45,127 nt of DNA, taken from assembly GCA_023480735.1 (NCBI GenBank), contig JAMCXB010000014.1, positions 1 to 45,127 of the forward strand, read 5' to 3'. Origin of the DNA: Bacteroidota bacterium (GTDB taxonomy: Bacteria; Bacteroidota; Ignavibacteria; Kryptoniales; JAKASW01). The position numbers were made by a program, and so were the translations under genes. Below the pieces are notes generated by a model that was not told the DNA's origin, did no database searches, and was given only the letters and a program-made list of their open reading frames with translations. Positions 1-6,230 of the stretch are shown here, one piece after another; within the stretch, counting starts at the first letter, position 1, and the number at the start of each line of letters is the position of its first letter.

Positions 1-2
1 TC

Positions 3-293
3 GTCGTTTGGGCGCCCTTCGCAAAGACTGTCACAGAAGCCTCCTCTCTTTCCAGGGCAATATTCAATGAGGCAGCAAACAACAACCTTCACCTGGCCCT
101 GGCGGAACTTCCGGCAGATTTCTTTGATCTTGAGTCGGCCGGGATAGAGAAGAATTCGGAAACCATTACATGCCTGAGATCTGTTCTTATGAAACCGGAG
201 CACCTGGAGTGGATGGATCGTATCTGGAGGATTCTTGATGACGCTACCGTTAGGGCAATGCCGGGAGCGAAAGTCAAGAAGCTGCGAAGATAG
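3..293 (+). CDS. C-terminal fragment of a probable PLP-dependent decarboxylase
   Basis: An open frame enters from the left edge and stops with TAG at 291-293, giving about 96 residues. It contains the stretch CLRSVLMKPEHLEWMDRIW, which I recognise as resembling the C-terminal lobe of group II pyridoxal-phosphate decarboxylases (the glutamate, diaminobutyrate and aspartate 1-decarboxylase superfamily). The PLP lysine and substrate pocket lie outside the window, so the substrate cannot be named. The gene is followed on the same strand by a carbonic anhydrase and by agmatine-to-putrescine genes. A decarboxylase would make sense there (amine synthesis, CO2 release), but that is inference. The family call is moderate; that this is a real coding end is fairly likely from its composition and clean stop. 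Confidence 0.5.
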   Translation, partial: VVWAPFAKTVTEASSLSRAIFNEAANNNLHLALAELPADFFDLESAGIEKNSETITCLRSVLMKPEHLEWMDRIWRILDDATVRAMPGAKVKKLRR

Positions 294-406
294 AAAGTTT
301 GGTGACACGGAGCGTACCTCAGGGAACCGGAAATGGTTGGCCAAACCGGAACGGAACAGGGTATTGTCGACCAGACACGTGAGACGAGATTCGGAGATAA
401 ATAATA

Positions 407-1036
407 ATGAGAACTTTAAGAACACTTTTCGATAGAAACAGCAGATGGGCTGCGGCGATCAAGGAGCGGGATCCGGACTTTTTCCTGCGCCTTTCAAAGC
501 AGCAGGCGCCTGAGTACTTATGGATCGGCTGCTCAGACAGCCGTGTCCCTGCAACTGAGATAGTTGACCTCCTTCCGGGAGAGATCTTCGTCCACCGGAA
601 TATAGCCAACCTGGTCGTCCACTCTGACCTCAACTGTCTTTCGGTCATCCAATTTGCCGTGGAGGCTCTGAAAGTGAAACACATTATCGTCTGCGGGCAC
701 TATGGATGCGGCGGGGTCAAAGCAGCAATGGACAAGGAGAACCACGGGCTGATGGATAACTGGCTGCAGTATATAAGGGATAGCCACCGGCATCACTCTG
801 CGTTGTTGGATACACTGTCAGACGATTCGGCCAAATTCAACCTCCTCTGTGAATTGAATGTCATGGAGCAGGTGTGGAATGTTTGCCGGACGTCATTCGT
901 TCAAAGCGCCTGGGACAGGGGAGCGGAACTGAACGTTCACGGCTGGATTTATGACGTCGGCGACGGGATACTCAAGGACCTTGACGTCACGGTGACTAAT
1001 CATGCGGAGTCAATGTCAATAAGAAGAAAAGTATAA
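407..1036 (+). CDS. can: Beta-class carbonic anhydrase
   Basis: A 209-residue cytoplasmic zinc enzyme that interconverts CO2 and bicarbonate. The zinc-site motifs are complete: CSDSRVPA supplies Cys42, Asp44 and Arg46, and HYGCGG supplies His98 and Cys101. This is the same spacing as in E. coli Can, and the length is normal for the family. The ATG is preceded by GGAG about a dozen bases upstream. It sits between the decarboxylase fragment and aguB on the same strand, with only about 60 bases to the next gene, so it may share a transcript with the polyamine genes. Both neighbours release CO2 or carbamate-derived CO2, which would suit a carbonic anhydrase, but that functional link is inference. 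Confidence 0.95.
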   Translation: MRTLRTLFDRNSRWAAAIKERDPDFFLRLSKQQAPEYLWIGCSDSRVPATEIVDLLPGEIFVHRNIANLVVHSDLNCLSVIQFAVEALKVKHIIVCGHYGCGGVKAAMDKENHGLMDNWLQYIRDSHRHHSALLDTLSDDSAKFNLLCELNVMEQVWNVCRTSFVQSAWDRGAELNVHGWIYDVGDGILKDLDVTVTNHAESMSIRRKV

Positions 1037-1099
1037 TACTCTTTCCGGTACTTTTAGTATCTTATTCTCGGTTTTTCCCAATCATTGGAGAATAGCGTG

Positions 1100-2035
1100 A
1101 TGAAGCAAAAGACCGCACCGGTCCGTCGGCCACGGGCCGAAACCGGAGAGAATCCTGGCAAGTTTACGGTCGGCCTGGTACAGATGGCGATGGAAGATGA
1201 TGTAAACGCCAATCTGAAGAAAGCGGTGTCGCTGGTAGAAAAAGCCGCCAGGCAGGGCGCCCGGGTAATATGCCTGCCGGAAATGTTCCGGTCCAGGTAC
1301 TTCTGCCAGGTCGAGGACATCAGGAACTTCGGACTTGCGGAGACCATACCAGGCCCGTCGACGCAGGCAATTTCCAAATTGGCGAAGAAGTACAAAGTGG
1401 CTGTGGTTGTGCCTTTGTTTGAGAAACGTGCGCCCGGAGTATACCACAACACTGCGGCGGTTATCGATTCTAACGGGGATGTTGCTGGAATTTACAGGAA
1501 GATGCATATTCCCGACGACCCGGGCTTCTATGAGAAGTTCTATTTTACGCCGGGCGATCTCGGATTCAAAACATTCAGGACTGGGTGTGGAAACATCGGG
1601 ACACTGATCTGCTGGGATCAGTGGTATCCTGAGGCGGCGAGGCTCACCGCCCTGCAAGGGGCAGAAATCCTGTTCTACCCGACGGCTATCGGATGGCATC
1701 CCCATGAGAAGGCGGAGCACGGAAAAGCTCAGTTTGAGTCATGGCAGACGATCCAGCGCAGTCACGCGATAGCGAACGGCGTGTACGTCGCCGCGGTCAA
1801 CCGGGTCGGCCTTGAAAAGGTGAATCGAGACAGCGCCGGCATTGAGTTCTGGGGGCAATCATTTGTATCCGATCCTCAAGGGAAGATAATATCCCGGGCC
1901 TCCATCGATCAGGAAGGAATATTGATGGCAGAAATCGATCCCGGTCGAATTGAATATATCAGGCAGAACTGGCCGTTCCTTCGCGACAGGAGGATTGACG
2001 CGTATGACGGGATTGCGGAGAGATTCCTTAAGTGA
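1100..2035 (+). CDS. aguB: N-carbamoylputrescine amidase
   Basis: A 311-residue nitrilase-superfamily hydrolase that converts N-carbamoylputrescine to putrescine, CO2 and ammonia, the last step of the agmatine route. The Glu-Lys-Cys triad is visible: Glu in CLPEMFRSRYFC, Lys in YRKMHIPDDPG, and Cys in LICWDQWYPEAARL, the latter two being characteristic of AguB. The ATG at 1100 is preferred to an upstream in-frame TTG at 1085 because TTGGAG lies about 9 bases before it. Its pathway partner aguA follows at 2517, separated only by a four-helix-bundle gene in repeat-like flanks. The stop codon lies at the very edge of the left flank repeat. The family and role are secure because the partner gene is adjacent. 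Confidence 0.93.
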   Translation: MKQKTAPVRRPRAETGENPGKFTVGLVQMAMEDDVNANLKKAVSLVEKAARQGARVICLPEMFRSRYFCQVEDIRNFGLAETIPGPSTQAISKLAKKYKVAVVVPLFEKRAPGVYHNTAAVIDSNGDVAGIYRKMHIPDDPGFYEKFYFTPGDLGFKTFRTGCGNIGTLICWDQWYPEAARLTALQGAEILFYPTAIGWHPHEKAEHGKAQFESWQTIQRSHAIANGVYVAAVNRVGLEKVNRDSAGIEFWGQSFVSDPQGKIISRASIDQEGILMAEIDPGRIEYIRQNWPFLRDRRIDAYDGIAERFLK

Positions 2036-2066
2036 AGTCAAAAGTCAAAATTTAAAAGTCAAAAGG
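2034..2066. repeat. Left AAGTCAAAA-type flank of the four-helix-bundle gene
   Basis: A run of imperfect AAGTCAAAA/AAAAGTC units starts on the aguB stop codon and ends about 20 bases before the next ATG. Its reverse complement matches the sequence directly after that gene (2481-2510), so the gene is bracketed by low-complexity inverted flanks. Confidence 0.7.
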
Positions 2067-2085
2067 TTACAAGCAGGGGGATGAA

Positions 2086-2484
2086 ATGGAATATGAGATC
2101 AGGAAACGCAGTTACTACTTCTCACTTGAAGTTGTAAAATTTATCAATTTGTTCGATGGCAGGAGAATCAATTTCAGCTTGACCGATCAGCTTTTGAGGT
2201 CGGCAACTTCTGTAGGAGCAAATCTTGTTGAAGCGACGGCAGCGCATTCGAAAAGGGACTTTATTAAGTATTATGAAATTGGATTGAAATCGGCAAACGA
2301 GAGCAAGTATTGGTTGTGCCTGTTCCGGGACGGATTGGATGTCGATAAAGATAAAGTGAAAGAGCTGCTCCAAGAGGCAGTGGAAATTTCGAAGATTGTC
2401 GCAACGATAGTCGTTAAGCTTAAGAAGACCAAAGGTCCAGTTCCTCAAGTAAAAGAAGAGGTTGAGGACTATTTGCCTTTTTGA
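2086..2484 (+). CDS. Four-helix-bundle protein (23S rRNA IVP / S23 family)
   Basis: A 132-residue, mostly helical protein. Its pattern (YYFSLEVVKFINLF, LTDQLLRSATSVGANLVEA, FIKYYEIGLKSANESKYWL) is that of the four-helix-bundle family, first known from intervening sequences in 23S rRNA genes and now seen as stand-alone genes in many FCB genomes. The biochemical role is not established; related proteins form pentamers that bind nucleic acid in the diversity-generating retroelement accessory Avd. A GGGGG run ends just before the ATG at 2086. It has been dropped between two genes of one pathway, and both flanks are AT-rich inverted repeats, which suggests mobility. No rRNA and no reverse transcriptase are near, so neither the IVS nor the DGR setting applies here. 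Confidence 0.88.
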   Translation: MEYEIRKRSYYFSLEVVKFINLFDGRRINFSLTDQLLRSATSVGANLVEATAAHSKRDFIKYYEIGLKSANESKYWLCLFRDGLDVDKDKVKELLQEAVEISKIVATIVVKLKKTKGPVPQVKEEVEDYLPF

Positions 2485-2510
2485 CCTTTGCCTTTTGAAT
2501 TTTGACTTCT
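2481..2510. repeat. Right AAGTCAAAA-type flank (inverted relative to the left flank)
   Basis: Read on the minus strand this is AGAAGTCAAAATTC followed by AAAAGGCAAAGGTC, the same kind of unit as at 2034-2066. It overlaps the end of the four-helix-bundle gene and runs to within 7 bases of the aguA ATG, so it has replaced any normal Shine-Dalgarno region there. Confidence 0.7.
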
Positions 2511-2516
2511 AAGTAT

Positions 2517-3584
2517 ATGACCAAATCTATCTTAAACACACTACCCTCCCAACTTGGCTACCGCCTCCCTGCGGAATGGGAAAGACATGAGGCGGCCTGG
2601 CTCGGCTGGCCGCATAACAAGAGCGACTGGCCGGGAAAATTTCCACCTGTACCGTGGGTGTATGCTGAAATAGTGAGAAGAATTTCCGCCGGCGAGAAGG
2701 CAAGAATTGTCATCGAGTCAAAGGAACACAAACTGCAGGCACTCTCGGTATTGAAAGCGTCAAATGTAGATTCCTCGAATGTCGAGTTCTTCATCATGAA
2801 GACTGACAGGGGATGGACCCGCGACTCCGGGCCGCAGTTCATAAAGGGCGACGGTGGTCTCGCGCAAGTCAATTTCAAATTCAACGGCTGGGCGAAGTAT
2901 CCGAATCATAAAAAAGATCGCAAACTCCCCGACTTCATCTCGAAAAAACTCGGTCTCAAGACTTTCGTTCCCCGGCATAATGATCGTCAGGTTGTCCTCG
3001 AAGGCGGTTCAATTGATTACAACGGGGAGGGGACACTAATCACGACTGAAGAGTGTCTTCTTGACGAGAGAGTACAGGTAAGAAATCCGGGGTTCACAAA
3101 AAGTGATTATGAAAAAGTGTTCCGGGATTATCTCGGCATTGAGAGTGTTCTCTGGCTTGGAAAGGGAATAGTCGGCGACGACACGCACGGACATGTCGAC
3201 GACCTGTGCAGGTTTGTAAATTCGAAGACGCTTCTCCTCGTCCAGGAAAAGAATCCGAGGGACGACAACTACAGGCCGCTGGCTGAAAACAGGGAACGGC
3301 TCCAGGATTTTAGATTGGAAAACGGATCGAGGCCGGAAATCGGGTTTCTCCCGATGCCTGAACCGGTCATCTTCAAGGGGCAAAGACTGCCGGCAAGCTA
3401 TGCGAACTTCTACTTCTCGAACGCGGCCGTGCTCGTACCGACGTTCAACGATCCGAATGACAAGACTGCACTTGGAATCATCGGCGAGTTTATCACCGAC
3501 CGTCCGGTAATCGGCATCCACGCCCTCGACCTTGTCTGGGGACTGGGGACACTCCACTGCCTGACTCACGAACAACCGAGTTAA
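2517..3584 (+). CDS. aguA: Agmatine deiminase
   Basis: A 355-residue enzyme of the guanidino-group-modifying superfamily that hydrolyses agmatine to N-carbamoylputrescine and ammonia. Recognisable blocks are GWTRDSGPQF, the LEGGSIDYNGEGTLITTEE stretch, the acidic/His motif GDDTHGHVDDLCRF, and the C-terminal LHCLTHEQP with the catalytic Cys about seven residues from the end. Family length is 340-370. The ATG at 2517 is chosen; an in-frame TTG at 2502 lies inside the flank repeat. No good ribosome binding site is visible, perhaps because the insertion of the four-helix-bundle gene destroyed it. With aguB it completes putrescine formation from agmatine. Confidence 0.94.
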   Translation: MTKSILNTLPSQLGYRLPAEWERHEAAWLGWPHNKSDWPGKFPPVPWVYAEIVRRISAGEKARIVIESKEHKLQALSVLKASNVDSSNVEFFIMKTDRGWTRDSGPQFIKGDGGLAQVNFKFNGWAKYPNHKKDRKLPDFISKKLGLKTFVPRHNDRQVVLEGGSIDYNGEGTLITTEECLLDERVQVRNPGFTKSDYEKVFRDYLGIESVLWLGKGIVGDDTHGHVDDLCRFVNSKTLLLVQEKNPRDDNYRPLAENRERLQDFRLENGSRPEIGFLPMPEPVIFKGQRLPASYANFYFSNAAVLVPTFNDPNDKTALGIIGEFITDRPVIGIHALDLVWGLGTLHCLTHEQPS

Positions 3585-3995
3585 TCTTCATACTACGATT
3601 CCATGATTGTGAATCCGTCGTGTTTAGTGAAGACTGATTGCAGTTCTCGTCTCCGAGCGAGTTGTCTGAATGGACCGCTTCGCTACACTCCCGACGCCCT
3701 GTCCGTAAGCGCATAGCGCAGTGGGCGATGTCGCAGTTTGCTTTTGCCGAAGACATCCTAGTTGCGATAAATCGTATTCGAGGCAAACTCTTCTCTCGCG
3801 CATTCTTATTGAAACGGCAAGGTTGTTACTTCGAGAGGCTCCATTTATATTCTGTCGGCTTGCGAAAGAAGATGGTACATGATAATCTTACTGCCAGTTT
3901 AACCGTCGCTTATTGGTGAGAATGCCGGCGAATTGCCAACGAGTGCTCCATACAATAGGCGGATCATTCTAATCAATCATTAACAGGAGGCAGTA
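3585..3995. other. Intergenic stretch with no supported gene
   Basis: About 410 bases between aguA and the DUF488 gene. Open frames exist (for example 3638-3919) but lack ribosome binding sites and recognisable motifs. The sequence has the look of decayed or repeat-derived DNA. The only clear signal is AGGAGG at 3985-3990, which serves the next gene. Confidence 0.5.
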
Positions 3996-4382
3996 GTGGC
4001 CGTTCGAATTGTCAGGTTAGGCACAGCGCGAACCGAGGGTGAGGGCATTCGCATTGGAACTGTGCGTCGCCCGCCGAGGGGCGTGCCGAAGTCCGAGTTC
4101 GTATCGCAAAATTGGTATGATGTGTGGTTTCCAAATCTCGCTCCGAGCGTTGAAACCATGAAATTGGGGCAAGGGGCAAGTACGCCCGCACAGTGGGCCG
4201 CTTTCGTCAAGAAGTACCGGGCCGAGATGACAACTCCGGAAATCAGCCGAACACTCGATCTGTTGGCCGTCCTTTCGCATCAAAGCGACTTCTCTGTCGG
4301 GTGTTACTGCGGGAATGAAGCACACTGTCATAGGTCGGTGCTGAGAGCACTATTGGCCGAGAGGGGCGCAAAGATTGAATGA
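3996..4382 (+). CDS. DUF488 family protein
   Basis: A 128-residue protein with the two hallmark parts of DUF488: YDVWFPNLAPS in the first half and the cysteine/histidine motif CYCGNEAHCHRSVLRALL near the C-terminus. The length matches the short-form family. Function is unknown for the family; the Cys/His cluster suggests metal binding or a redox-type site. The start is GTG at 3996, supported by AGGAGG ending 5 bases upstream. It stands alone on the plus strand in an accessory patch. The family call is good; no role can be assigned. Confidence 0.85.
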   Translation: MAVRIVRLGTARTEGEGIRIGTVRRPPRGVPKSEFVSQNWYDVWFPNLAPSVETMKLGQGASTPAQWAAFVKKYRAEMTTPEISRTLDLLAVLSHQSDFSVGCYCGNEAHCHRSVLRALLAERGAKIE

Positions 4383-4768
4383 GCGGTGCCATGAACCGTA
4401 TGATGCCCAACCACTTGACTTAATAAGCCAGGCACATCGACCATGGCATACATAGCTTTTTGCTCCTTCGCAACTGCGAATCAAATCTTGAAGTCCCCCG
4501 GAGGGTTGTTTTTTCGAGAACATACGCATAAATATTGTCGATTTGGTGTAGATGCCCACCATGTCATTCTGATCCGCCACTTTGAGGAACTAATTCCTTT
4601 GGCCGATTTCATGATGAGAGCGGCTTCTGTACCTTAACTGTCGATGAAGAGCGAGTCCGAGGTAATCCCCGAAGGGGCCATTTCATTAAGGATATGTTAT
4701 CGATATGGGAATAAATGAGACTGTTTTATTAAGATACGAATCCTTATCTGAATCAAAAGGAGGAAATC
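4383..4768. other. Intergenic stretch, AT-rich towards its right end
   Basis: No convincing gene. From about 4670 the sequence becomes AT-rich (TTAAGGATATGTTATCGATA and following), plausibly the promoter area of the small Lys-rich gene. It ends with the strong ribosome binding site AAAGGAGG at 4756-4763. Confidence 0.4.
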
Positions 4769-4894
4769 ATGAGCAAAGGTCAAAACAGCAAGAAGAATTC
4801 AAAGAAAGAGCCGGCGAAAACCAAGAAGGAAAAAAAAGCGGCTAAGAGAGAGAAGAAGAATGAAAAGGCAGACAAGGGGCTACTCAATCAATAG
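4769..4894 (+). CDS. Small Lys-rich protein, 41 residues
   Basis: An ATG at 4769 lies 5 bases after AAAGGAGG and opens a 41-residue frame ending in TAG at 4892-4894. The product starts MSKGQNSKKNSKKEPAKT and continues with Lys/Glu/Ala (KKEKKAAKREKKNEKADK), giving a very basic, probably disordered peptide. It resembles short uncharacterised bacterial proteins of the form M(A/S)KGQxSKKExKK-PAKTxKEKK that I recall from other phyla. The role is unknown; nucleic-acid binding is a guess from charge. The excellent ribosome binding site and the family-like N-terminus are the reasons to call it real despite its size. Confidence 0.7.
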   Translation: MSKGQNSKKNSKKEPAKTKKEKKAAKREKKNEKADKGLLNQ

Positions 4895-5000
4895 CGCGAT
4901 CGAGATTACGGATGAAGTAGTATAATTAGAAAGGAATCGCCGACCACGTTATCCGCATAGGCGAAGAGTTGATGATCCAGCCGACGATCCCGCATTCCCT

Positions 5001-5053
5001 GGTTGTGCGGGAGTTTCCCAAAGGGACGGATTCGCAGCAACTCCTGCGCAAAG
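5001..5053. repeat. Dispersed 53-nt repeat, copy 1
   Basis: Begins GGTTGTGCGGGAGTTTCCC and ends AACTCCTGCGCAAAG. Its GGAGTT and AACTCC ends can pair into a stem. A second copy with about 9 differences out of 53 lies at 5734-5786, on the other side of the toxin-antitoxin pair and in the same orientation. A short frame (4972-5094) runs through this copy but has no recognisable product. Confidence 0.65.
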
Positions 5054-5218
5054 TTTCTGCCCCAATCTGCGTGCGGCGGATTCGTGCCTTATAGAGACGT
5101 CGATCCATCCTAACGCCGTGACAAATCTTTATCGCTGCCGATGATCGGAGGTTCTCGATGAGGAGGTTTGAATATTACAAAACCTGACTCTATCTTTTCA
5201 ACGAAAGGAGGTCCCCTC

Positions 5219-5437
5219 ATGACCAAACTACTTGAAAGCGCAATATCGCGAATGAAGAGTTTGCCGGAAGAAGAACAGGATGGCATCGCACAAATAATCC
5301 TGGAAGAACTTGATGACGAAAAGCAATGGAATGAACAGTTTGCTCGCTCACAGGACAAACTTGCCGCCATGGCAAAGAAAGTCAAAGATGATATAGCCGG
5401 GGGACGAACGACAAAGGCGGCATGGGATGAATTGTGA
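5219..5437 (+). CDS. Antitoxin of a type II toxin-antitoxin pair
   Basis: A 72-residue acidic protein starting MTKLLESAISRMKSLPEEEQDGIAQIILEEL and ending KAAWDEL. This N-terminal pattern (L-x-A-hydrophobic-x-L-P-E-E-x-Q-D-x-I-A) is typical of short antitoxins found directly upstream of RelE/HigB-like toxins. The ATG at 5219 is chosen over upstream starts because AAAGGAGG lies 6 bases before it. The stop overlaps the GTG of the next gene by four bases (GTGA), a classic coupling arrangement. It is expected to bind and neutralise the toxin and to repress the operon, although no helix-turn-helix is evident in this short chain. Confidence 0.8.
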   Translation: MTKLLESAISRMKSLPEEEQDGIAQIILEELDDEKQWNEQFARSQDKLAAMAKKVKDDIAGGRTTKAAWDEL

Positions 5438-5793
5438 TTTCATCTCTGACGGGGAATTTTCGAAGATGCTTCTCTGAACTTCCTGAGCCAGCTAGAGTTC
5501 AAGCAAGGAAGACTTACGAAATATGGAGAGCGGATCCTTTTCACCCGAGTCTGCAATTCAAGAAGGTGCATAAGAAGGAAGAAATATGGTCAGTAAGGAT
5601 AGGTAAACACTGGAGAGATCTAGGACTGGTGGAAGGGGACGAGATTACCGGGTTTTGGGTAGGGTCTCGTTCTGATCAGGCTTGGTCCGCTTTTGACTGC
5701 CTAATAAGTTCCACTCCACGGAATATTGCCCTCGGTTGTGCAGGACCTTCCCAAAGGGACGGCTTCACCGTAACTCCTACGCATAGCCTTTGA
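5434..5793 (+). CDS. RelE/HigB/ParE-like toxin with an abnormal C-terminus
   Basis: A GTG start at 5434 overlaps the antitoxin stop. The first ~85 residues fit the ParE/RelE fold of this subfamily: FRRCFSELPEPARVQARKTYEIWRADPFHPSLQFKKVH, then WSVRIGKHWRDLGLVEGDEITGFWVGSRSD. Members usually end soon after a WIGSHxxYD motif. Here the frame continues for about 35 residues, and from 5734 it reads straight through dispersed repeat copy 2, so the tail is repeat-encoded. The aligned end (GSRSDQAWSAF) lacks the usual Tyr-Asp. The toxin may therefore be C-terminally damaged or extended. If active, it would act as an mRNA interferase or gyrase poison; the sequence does not say which. Confidence 0.75.
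   Translation: MISSLTGNFRRCFSELPEPARVQARKTYEIWRADPFHPSLQFKKVHKKEEIWSVRIGKHWRDLGLVEGDEITGFWVGSRSDQAWSAFDCLISSTPRNIALGCAGPSQRDGFTVTPTHSL
5734..5786. repeat. Dispersed 53-nt repeat, copy 2 (inside the toxin frame)
   Basis: About 83 percent identical by eye to 5001-5053. It starts GGTTGTGCAGGACCTTCCC and ends TAACTCCTACGCATAG. It supplies the last residues of the toxin frame. Confidence 0.65.
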
Positions 5794-5962
5794 GCAATGT
5801 CCTCTTAGCTTCGTTTAGGTAAGTATAGCTTGTAGATGTGTTGTGATTTCTTTTTGCCGAAGGGATTCCGGCAGGACGAAGGAGAGTCGGGACGGATTTT
5901 TCTCCCACCCAATATTATGTAAAAAAGATGAGCGGGATGGAATCCGTTGCAGAACACTACAT

Positions 5963-6004
5963 GTGTCATTTCGATCCCGACCTTGTCGGGAGAGAAATCT
6001 TATA
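5963..6004. repeat. Dispersed hairpin element (GTCATTTCGA...GAGAAATCTTAT type)
   Basis: Contains the stem TCCCGAC (5975-5981), loop CTT, GTCGGGA (5985-5991), inside a longer frame GTCATTTCGA ... AGAGAAATCTTAT. I recognise this pattern as a recurrent intergenic element in FCB genomes. It lies in the roughly 440-base gap between the toxin and the array, which holds no other feature I can support. Confidence 0.55.
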
Positions 6005-6230
6005 TGGAAGCTCTCTAATGCCGATTACAGGTAAACTGCAATGGATTCATATTCCCAATACCGCTCCGGTTGTTCAAGACGGATAACCTGTAAGGCGCGC
6101 GAAAGACGATCTGCAGACGAGACGGTATTGGGTCACACCGGGTTGACTCAGATCCTTTAAATCGGAGCGTTGCGTCTATCCCATCTTCATTCGATTGAAA
6201 CAGCAGAACCGAGTAAGGAAATACGGGACC

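Noticed and set aside
235-435. Plus-strand frame across the decarboxylase end and carbonic anhydrase start
   Set aside because: Overlaps two better genes and has no ribosome binding site or recognisable product.
2086-2484. Diversity-generating retroelement accessory (Avd)
   Set aside because: The four-helix-bundle fold fits, but no reverse transcriptase, template repeat or variable repeat is present in the window.
3638-3919. 93-residue plus-strand frame after aguA
   Set aside because: No ribosome binding site, no motif, composition unlike neighbours.
4972-5094. Short frame (41 codons) with TIPHSLVVREFPKG
   Set aside because: Runs through dispersed repeat copy 1, has no ribosome binding site and no family; more likely repeat-derived than a gene.
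6189-6205. Possible further degenerate repeat left of the array (ATTCGATTGAAAC)
   Set aside because: Only a short match to the repeat end, in the opposite orientation and wrong spacing; treated as chance.
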